From Virgibacillus aidingensis (GTDB lineage Bacteria; Bacillota; Bacilli; Bacillales; Amphibacillaceae): a stretch of 64,000 nucleotides of DNA. The position numbers were made by a program, and so were the translations under genes. This document shows positions 62,150 to 64,000 of the stretch, piece after piece (the stretch's first letter is position 1; each line of letters opens with the position of its first letter). Below the pieces are notes generated by a model. It did not search any database, had not been told where the DNA came from, and was given only the letters and a program-made list of their open reading frames with translations. The stretch lies in contig NZ_WIXN01000007.1 of assembly GCF_010994035.1 (NCBI RefSeq), forward strand, positions 62,001-126,000, in the 5' to 3' direction.

Positions 62150-63007
62150 TTATGTGCATCTTTCTCTTGCTTCCAAAATCCTTTTTGCCCTTTCAGCAAC
62201 CGGGGCATCAATCATTTTTCCATTAACTTGAACAGTACCCGAACCGGACGATAAAGCCTCATTGTAAGCTTCTACTATTCTCCCGGCTTCTGTTATTTGT
62301 TCGGCAGAGGGGGAAAACATCGCATTTGCCACCTGGATTTGATTGGGATGTATCACAAGTTTCCCTTGAAAACCAAGCTTTTTTCCCTCCATTGCTGCAG
62401 TCTTCAACCCTTGTTTGTCCCGAAAATCCGTATAAACAGAATCAATAGGCGGATTAATTCCGGCAGCATTTGAGTCTGCAACAAGTTTTGAACGGGCATA
62501 GAGTAATGGCTTTTGCTCCCCGTCCGGATTTATATTCATATGAAGCATAAAATCCTCAGCACCAAAAGCCAGACAGGAAATTCTTTGACTAGCTGAAGCT
62601 ATAGCATACGCGTTATAAAGGCCGGAAGCTGATTCAATAATCGGTATGATCGCCAGTGAACCGCATTGCATATTGTTTTTCTTTTCCATTTGTCCAAGAA
62701 GGTAGTCTGTGATTACAATATCCTCTTTTTTTTTGGTCATTGGAAGAACAATTCCTGACAAGTTAGGATGGACTGCCTCCTGTATATCCTCCATAAAAAA
62801 ATCTGTTTTCAAAGCATTTACACGTACAAATATAGTCAGATGCCCCGTATTTTCTATCAATCTTTTTATTTTTTGTCTTGCGATGGTTTTATTCTCTTCT
62901 GCAACGGCATCTTCCAAATCAAGAATATACGCATCAGCTGATAGTGTCTTTACTTTTTCCAGTTGCCTGTCATTGTCTCCCGGTATAAACATACAGGTTC
63001 TCAGCAT
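62150..63007 (-). CDS. HpcH/HpaI-CitE family lyase (citramalyl-CoA or malyl-CoA lyase-like)
   Basis: 285 residues from ATG 63007, GGGAGTGG being the probable site; a GTG at 63019 is an alternative. TIM-barrel motifs of CitE-like lyases: LRTCMFIPGDNDRQLEKVKT, AYILDLEDAVAEENKTIARQ, IPIIESASGLYNAYAIA, CLAFGAEDFMLHMNI (Mg-binding acids) and LGFQGKLVIHPNQIQVANAM. The citrate-lyase partners CitD and CitF are absent, so a stand-alone CoA-ester lyase is expected; with a CoA-transferase and hydratases, (S)-citramalyl-CoA cleavage to pyruvate and acetyl-CoA is the best guess. Confidence 0.9.
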   Translation of the reverse strand: MLRTCMFIPGDNDRQLEKVKTLSADAYILDLEDAVAEENKTIARQKIKRLIENTGHLTIFVRVNALKTDFFMEDIQEAVHPNLSGIVLPMTKKKEDIVITDYLLGQMEKKNNMQCGSLAIIPIIESASGLYNAYAIASASQRISCLAFGAEDFMLHMNINPDGEQKPLLYARSKLVADSNAAGINPPIDSVYTDFRDKQGLKTAAMEGKKLGFQGKLVIHPNQIQVANAMFSPSAEQITEAGRIVEAYNEALSSGSGTVQVNGKMIDAPVAERAKRILEARERCT

Positions 63008-63061
63008 GGGATGGACCACTCCCTTTCTAACTGCTTTTGGAGTACATATTACTCATGGGGC

Positions 63062-63093
63062 TTGTATTATCGATCCTGTTGGATGCGATACAA
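63062..63093. promoter_or_regulatory. Imperfect palindrome before the lyase operon (possible GntR operator)
   Basis: TTGTATTATCGATCC (63062-63076), a TGTT centre, then GGATGCGATACAA (63081-63093): an inverted repeat with a two-base length difference between the arms. It lies in the 128-base gap between the GntR gene and the first catabolic gene. Outer TTGTAT/ATACAA halves fit the loose GntR/FCD pattern. Confidence 0.45.
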
Positions 63094-63135
63094 TTTATAA
63101 AAAAATATTCGCTTCATTTTTGATTGAAATTACAT

Positions 63136-63801
63136 TTATTTAAAATCTTTATTTTCCATGGAACGTATAAGCTCTTTTCCAGTCCGTTCAATATGTTCCG
63201 CCAAAAAGGAAGCTGCCATTTCCGGATGATTATTATTGATTTCCTTTAAAATTTTCTCATGCTCCTGATTGGATTTTCCAATTTGGCCTGGTATCAGCTG
63301 AGGGGTATCCTGCGGAAATCCCCGGGAGATCGTTTCAATAAAACCTAATAGCCTCGGACTGTTGCAGCGGCTGAATAACAATTGATGAAAATCCGCATTT
63401 AATTCTACATATTCTTCTGCACTGTCTGTTTCCATCATAGCATGATGATAGAAAGTTAATTTTTCAATATCCAGCTTTGTGAAATTTCCCATACTCTTTT
63501 TCAGACCAAGCGGCTCGAGAACAGACCGCAATTCGTAGATTTCCAGAATATCTTCTTTATTAAGCGGACGAACGACCGCTCCTTTATGCGGTTCTATACT
63601 GATCAATCCTTCCAGTTCCAAGGTCCGAAGCGCTTCCCTGATCGGCATTCTGCTGACTCCGGTTAATTCTGCGAGCTCTGTTTGCACCAATCGCTGACCA
63701 GGCTTAAAGTCTCCTTTTAAAATTGCTCTTCTCAATACACTGCACACCTGATTATGCAGCATTTCTCGGTTCCCTATTTTCAAGTCAATTTTTTCAGTCA
63801 T
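63136..63801 (-). CDS. GntR-family regulator with FCD domain, likely controls the C5-acid operon
   Basis: 221 residues from ATG 63801, 8 bases after GGAG; an ATG at 63819 has no site. Winged helix in residues 10-75 (KPGQRLVQTELAELTGVSRM, then PIREALRTLELEGLISIEPH), FCD domain after it (EIYELRSVLEPLGLKKS, NADFHQLLFSRCNSPRLLGF, EHEKILKEINNNHPEMAASF). It is upstream of and co-oriented with the lyase operon and may be transcribed with it, the gap holding a palindrome that could give a second promoter. It is about as long as the GntR protein at 21161-21841 but clearly different. Effector: probably an intermediate of the pathway. Confidence 0.9.
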   Translation of the reverse strand: MTEKIDLKIGNREMLHNQVCSVLRRAILKGDFKPGQRLVQTELAELTGVSRMPIREALRTLELEGLISIEPHKGAVVRPLNKEDILEIYELRSVLEPLGLKKSMGNFTKLDIEKLTFYHHAMMETDSAEEYVELNADFHQLLFSRCNSPRLLGFIETISRGFPQDTPQLIPGQIGKSNQEHEKILKEINNNHPEMAASFLAEHIERTGKELIRSMENKDFK

Positions 63802-63905
63802 TTGTATTACTCCATTCATTTTGATTATTTCCTAAAATTGTACTTCATCCATTACAAAAATTGAAGCATCAAATGAAATAGTACTAATCTGCTTTAAACC
63901 TAGAA

Positions 63906-63998
63906 TTATTGTACTTTTGTAAAATCAAATAAATCTTCTATTGTATTTAAACTCTCTAAATGCAGCAGCTTATCTGATAAGGAATTTTGTGCTGAGGC
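63906..63998 (-). CDS. C-terminal end of an unidentified gene (runs off the window)
   Basis: The last 30 codons of an open frame end in TAA: ASAQNSLSDKLLHLESLNTI, then EDLFDFTKVQ. The amphipathic, acidic end reads like a real protein C-terminus and no stop interrupts it to the window edge, but 30 codons cannot be assigned to a family. If real, it lies 105 bases upstream of the GntR gene on the same strand. Confidence 0.35.
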   Translation of the reverse strand, partial: ASAQNSLSDKLLHLESLNTIEDLFDFTKVQ

Positions 63999-64000
63999 GG

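Overview
The window looks like a chromosomal segment of a low-GC, endospore-forming Bacillaceae bacterium, probably of the Oceanobacillus/Virgibacillus/Lentibacillus type. The grounds are strong Shine-Dalgarno sites, sigma-A promoters, T-tailed terminators, CcpA-type cre boxes, Bacillus-type genes (adeR-ald, sbcDC, a YjzC-like gene, a GerP-like gene behind a sigma-K-like promoter, dctB/S/R homologues) and several NhaC-family carriers. The genus is an inference; no rRNA or phylogenetic marker is present.

Left part (1-16.5 kb): mostly housekeeping. An alanine module (PucR-type regulator, alanine dehydrogenase, alanine racemase) is followed by sbcD-sbcC, a spore-germination-like gene, a sigma factor, an M19 dipeptidase, a SatD/DUF3307 pair, and a queuosine unit in which a consensus sigma-A promoter and a preQ1-I riboswitch with terminator precede queF and a queuosine-precursor transporter.

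16.5-29 kb: two lysine-6-dehydrogenase-like genes, an Orr-type racemase, an NhaC-type carrier and a truncated M20 peptidase lie around a GntR/FCD regulator. The same palindrome (ATTGTT-N-AACAAT) sits before both dehydrogenase transcription units, which suggests a small basic-amino-acid regulon. Then come assorted single genes (lipoprotein, thioesterase, YjzC, glycerate kinase, small membrane proteins, alpha/beta hydrolase).

29-38.5 kb: a REP-type repeat domain. A Y1/HUH REP-associated transposase gene (31327-32118) is surrounded by about eleven copies of a 27-bp GGGACA...TGTCCC element. Most are in inverted pairs that fill the spaces between co-oriented genes, beginning 1-2 bases after stop codons. 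A small ribbon-helix-helix gene adjoins.

36.7-63.8 kb: carboxylate uptake and catabolism. A TAXI-TRAP-DASS transporter module occurs twice in the same order. The second copy carries a DctB-like binding protein and a DctS/DctR-like two-component system. An almost identical 68-bp promoter block (cre box plus TTTTTGg direct repeats) lies before both the dctB-TAXI operon and a secreted penicillin-acylase-family hydrolase, tying the hydrolase and transporter to one predicted regulon. At the right end, a GntR regulator and a five-gene operon (CitE-like lyase, class III CoA-transferase, MaoC hydratase, class I hydro-lyase alpha and beta) look like a branched C5-dicarboxylate (mesaconate/itaconate/citramalate) pathway ending in pyruvate and acetyl-CoA.
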